Below are positions 5,697 through 7,539 of a DNA stretch of 7,539 nucleotides, piece after piece (within the stretch, counting starts at the first letter, position 1; every line of letters starts with the position of its first letter). Position numbers and translations under genes: made by a program. This stretch comes from Anaerolineaceae bacterium (GTDB taxonomy: Bacteria; Chloroflexota; Anaerolineae; Anaerolineales; Anaerolineaceae), in the NCBI GenBank assembly GCA_003158355.1, contig PMIV01000107.1:1-7539 (forward strand). The letters run 5' to 3'. The notes under the pieces were generated by a model that saw only the letters and a program-made list of their open reading frames with translations, made no database searches and was not told the DNA's origin.

Positions 5697-6953
5697 ATGA
5701 AAAAGATCTATTACGGCTGGTTTGTATTGGGCGGGCTATTCGTCTTGATGATGGTTTCGATTGGCATCACTGTTAACAGTTTTTCATTATTCTACAAACC
5801 GGTGGTCACGGCGCTTGGTTTCACCTACGGAGAATTTTCCCTGACCTCTTCTGTTGCGGCACTTTGTGCCATGTTTGGCTGTATTATCGTTGCAAAATTA
5901 ATGCAGAAAGTTGACTTACGCGTTATTGTTACAGTCAGCACAGTGATCTACGCTATCAGTATTCTGCTTGACGGCTTCGCCAGGACGCTGACTCAGTTTT
6001 ACATTTTGGCAGCTTTTACCGGGTTTGGCTATGCCGGCATTGGGGGAGTAGCGGTATCCCAGGTGGTAACCAATTGGTTCAAAGAAAAACAAGGCCTTGC
6101 TATGGCAGTTGCCATGGCCGGAAGCGGGGTTGGAGGTCTTATTTTCAGCCCATTGATCAATACATTGATCCTTGCATTCGGGTGGCAAATCACATTCTTC
6201 ATTCTTGCCGCCATCATTCTGGTCATTACATTGCCGTTTTCCATTTTCGTTATCCGTCTTTCACCTGAGCAAAAAGGATTAAAAGCATTCGGCGAAAAAA
6301 GGGATGATCAGGGGTTGAAGGTGGAGGAAGATGGAGTAACTCTGTCTCTGGCGGCCAAGAACGGTAGGTTCTGGGCTCTTTGCCTCACAAATTTCATCGC
6401 CGGGCTGTTGGTTATGGGTGTTCAGATGCATGCGCCGGTTTTCATCCAGACGGTGGGCCTCAGTTCTTCACTGGCAGCCGCGGTTATGGCTGTGTCGAGT
6501 GTGGTGCTGATTCCTGGCAAGCTGCTGCATGGATACATACATGATAAATTTGGCGCGAAAGTGAGCACTTTTTATATTTTCGGCGCGTTCTTTATTACGC
6601 TGGTTAGCCTCATCATATTACGGGACCTTGCAACATCGATGTTATACGGCGTCCTATTCGGGCTTTCCGGGGCAATCACTACAGTGGCTCTACCGCTATG
6701 GACGGTTACGGTTTTTGGCAAGAAGGATTACGCGATGATATTCTCCATCATGTCCATGGCTATGACACTGGGCGCGGCAATAGGGTCCCCACTGGCAGGC
6801 TTTATCTATGATTCGGCAAAGAGCTACATCCCTGCCTGGGTACTTTTAATTGCAATCACGGTTGTGGGGCTTATCATAACGCTGATAGCGGTTGGCTCAA
6901 AAAAAGTTGTTTCAGCTTCAAACCAGCAGGTAGGATCAAGCACTGACAATTGA
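5697..6953 (+). CDS. MFS transporter, oxalate/formate or monocarboxylate type
   Basis: This 418-residue membrane protein has twelve predicted helices in two bundles of six (near 8-30, 46-68, 75-93, 98-121, 134-154, 163-186, then 225-246, 257-279, 288-308, 312-335, 346-369, 377-399), separated by a charged cytoplasmic loop (187-222). The opening KKIYYGWFVLGGLF and the phrase VVTALGFTYGEFSLTSS are typical of the OFA/MCT-like branch of the major facilitator superfamily, which moves small organic acids by proton symport or antiport. The NWFKEKQGLAMAVAMAGSGVGG segment (126-147) is the conserved loop and helix-5 signature of this branch. The substrate and direction are not visible. It is the last gene of the cluster; after it come two hairpins and a converging gene. 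A product of the PLP enzyme, such as a 2-oxo acid, is an attractive but untested cargo. Confidence 0.93.
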   Translation: MKKIYYGWFVLGGLFVLMMVSIGITVNSFSLFYKPVVTALGFTYGEFSLTSSVAALCAMFGCIIVAKLMQKVDLRVIVTVSTVIYAISILLDGFARTLTQFYILAAFTGFGYAGIGGVAVSQVVTNWFKEKQGLAMAVAMAGSGVGGLIFSPLINTLILAFGWQITFFILAAIILVITLPFSIFVIRLSPEQKGLKAFGEKRDDQGLKVEEDGVTLSLAAKNGRFWALCLTNFIAGLLVMGVQMHAPVFIQTVGLSSSLAAAVMAVSSVVLIPGKLLHGYIHDKFGAKVSTFYIFGAFFITLVSLIILRDLATSMLYGVLFGLSGAITTVALPLWTVTVFGKKDYAMIFSIMSMAMTLGAAIGSPLAGFIYDSAKSYIPAWVLLIAITVVGLIITLIAVGSKKVVSASNQQVGSSTDN

Positions 6954-6994
6954 TCTATTTTAGTCAGGCCGTTCAGCCGTAAAAAAGCGGTAAA

Positions 6995-7022
6995 CAGGTG
7001 GGTTCAAAACAGAACCCACCTG
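6995..7022. terminator. Perfect 11-bp hairpin between convergent genes
   Basis: CAGGTGGGTTC (6995-7005) and GAACCCACCTG (7012-7022) pair without mismatch around AAAACA, 42 bp after the MFS stop. On the plus strand it is followed by ACAAATTC, with no T run. On the minus strand the tail reads TTTACCGCTTTTTT, which is T-rich. It may therefore serve the minus-strand gene better, or act in both directions as a stable 3' end. Confidence 0.55.
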
Positions 7023-7045
7023 ACAAATTCAAGACTCTTATATTC

Positions 7046-7070
7046 AAAGGGTGATCCTTGATCACTCTTT
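7046..7070. terminator. 11-bp hairpin just after the propeller gene stop
   Basis: AAAGGGTGATC (7046-7056) pairs with GATCACTCTTT (7060-7070): 11 bp with one G-U pair and a 3-nt loop. It lies five bases beyond the stop of the minus-strand propeller gene, a usual place for a terminator or a 3'-end stabiliser. Neither strand shows a clear T run beyond the stem, though each arm ends in TTT. Confidence 0.45.
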
Positions 7071-7074
7071 CTGG

Positions 7075-7539
7075 TTAGCGCCAGTACGGCATTTGGTCGT
7101 CTGCCGGGTTTTGGGTAATGTTCTGGGGGTCGCTGCCATCGGCGTTCATCGTGTAGATCTCCCAATTGCCGTCCCGGTTCGTTTGGAACGCGATGAGAGT
7201 GCCATCGGGTGACCAGGCAGGTGACCAATCATCCGCCGGGTTATTCGTCAGGTCTGTCAGGCCGCTTCCATCAACGTTGACCAGGTAAATATCCGATTGT
7301 TCCTTCTGAACCGAGCGGAAGGCGATGTGTTTGCCATCCGGTGACCAGGCAGGGGTATAGTCGTTGCCCTTGTCATTGGTCAGGCGTTTCACCGCGGAAC
7401 CATCTGCCTTCATGACATAGATCGAATAGACACCAGTCGCGTTCTCCCGGTCGGAGAGAAAAGCGATCTGTTTGCTATCTGGAGACCAAGTTGGGGCGAA
7501 GTCATCCTTGGGACTGTTGGTCAGGCGGGTGGGCTGTGA
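7075..7539 (-). CDS. TolB-like beta-propeller (PD40 repeat) protein, 5' partial
   Basis: The frame is open from the right edge of the window to the stop at 7075-7077, giving 154 residues; the ATG at 7411-7413 is internal and the true start lies outside. Three PD40/WD40-like repeats are visible, each of about 42 residues and centred on WSPDSKQIAF, WSPDGKHIAF and WSPDGTLIAF. Each is followed by an IY-x-(M/V)-(N/K)-(A/V)-DG-S strand and a LTN or ITQN turn. The protein ends with DDQMPYWR, half of a further repeat that would close the propeller. Such propellers are usually secreted or periplasmic and bind proteins or ligands; they are often the C-terminal part of longer proteins (signal peptide, kinase or carboxypeptidase domains), which cannot be judged here. 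It converges on the MFS gene and is probably transcribed alone. Confidence 0.92.
   Translation of the reverse strand, partial: SQPTRLTNSPKDDFAPTWSPDSKQIAFLSDRENATGVYSIYVMKADGSAVKRLTNDKGNDYTPAWSPDGKHIAFRSVQKEQSDIYLVNVDGSGLTDLTNNPADDWSPAWSPDGTLIAFQTNRDGNWEIYTMNADGSDPQNITQNPADDQMPYWR

Overview
The window looks like a chromosomal stretch from a bacterium, tentatively of the phylum Chloroflexota (Anaerolineae-like). This rests on the style of the TolB/PD40 propeller at the right edge, a 7TM-PAS-GGDEF sensor and balanced coding composition with AT-rich intergenic gaps. It is an impression from protein style; no rRNA or other taxonomic marker is present. No tRNA, rRNA, CRISPR array, insertion sequence, integrase or phage gene was seen.

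Layout. Positions 1-479 hold the 3' part of a YdeI/DUF1801 family gene that runs off the left edge. It is followed by a YhbS-like GNAT acetyltransferase (558-1103, TTG start). A 330 bp AT-rich gap, with a weak terminator-like hairpin and -10-like boxes, leads to a membrane diguanylate cyclase (1436-3022) with seven membrane helices, a PAS domain and a GGDEF domain that has an intact product-inhibition site. A 415 bp gap follows with several hairpins. One of them is a strong intrinsic-terminator-like hairpin at 3317-3358, which may end the cyclase transcript or act inside a leader of the next gene.

Next come three genes on the same strand with short gaps of about 65-75 bp, each with a clear Shine-Dalgarno site: a Cys/Met-metabolism PLP enzyme (3438-4730), a monoacylglycerol-lipase-like alpha/beta hydrolase (4795-5622) and a 12-helix MFS carrier of the oxalate/formate or monocarboxylate type (5697-6953). 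They may form a small metabolic operon (C-S or C-O chemistry at the gamma carbon, ester hydrolysis, organic-acid transport), but the substrate cannot be read from the sequence. The PLP enzyme keeps its catalytic lysine and phosphate-binding residues but has an atypical substrate-pocket segment, so its reaction should not be assumed.

The operon converges on a minus-strand TolB-like beta-propeller gene (7075-7539, running off the right edge). Two strong hairpins lie between the convergent genes. I see no convincing new defence or mobile system. The items most worth a second look are the divergent PLP enzyme with its two partners and the structured region before it.
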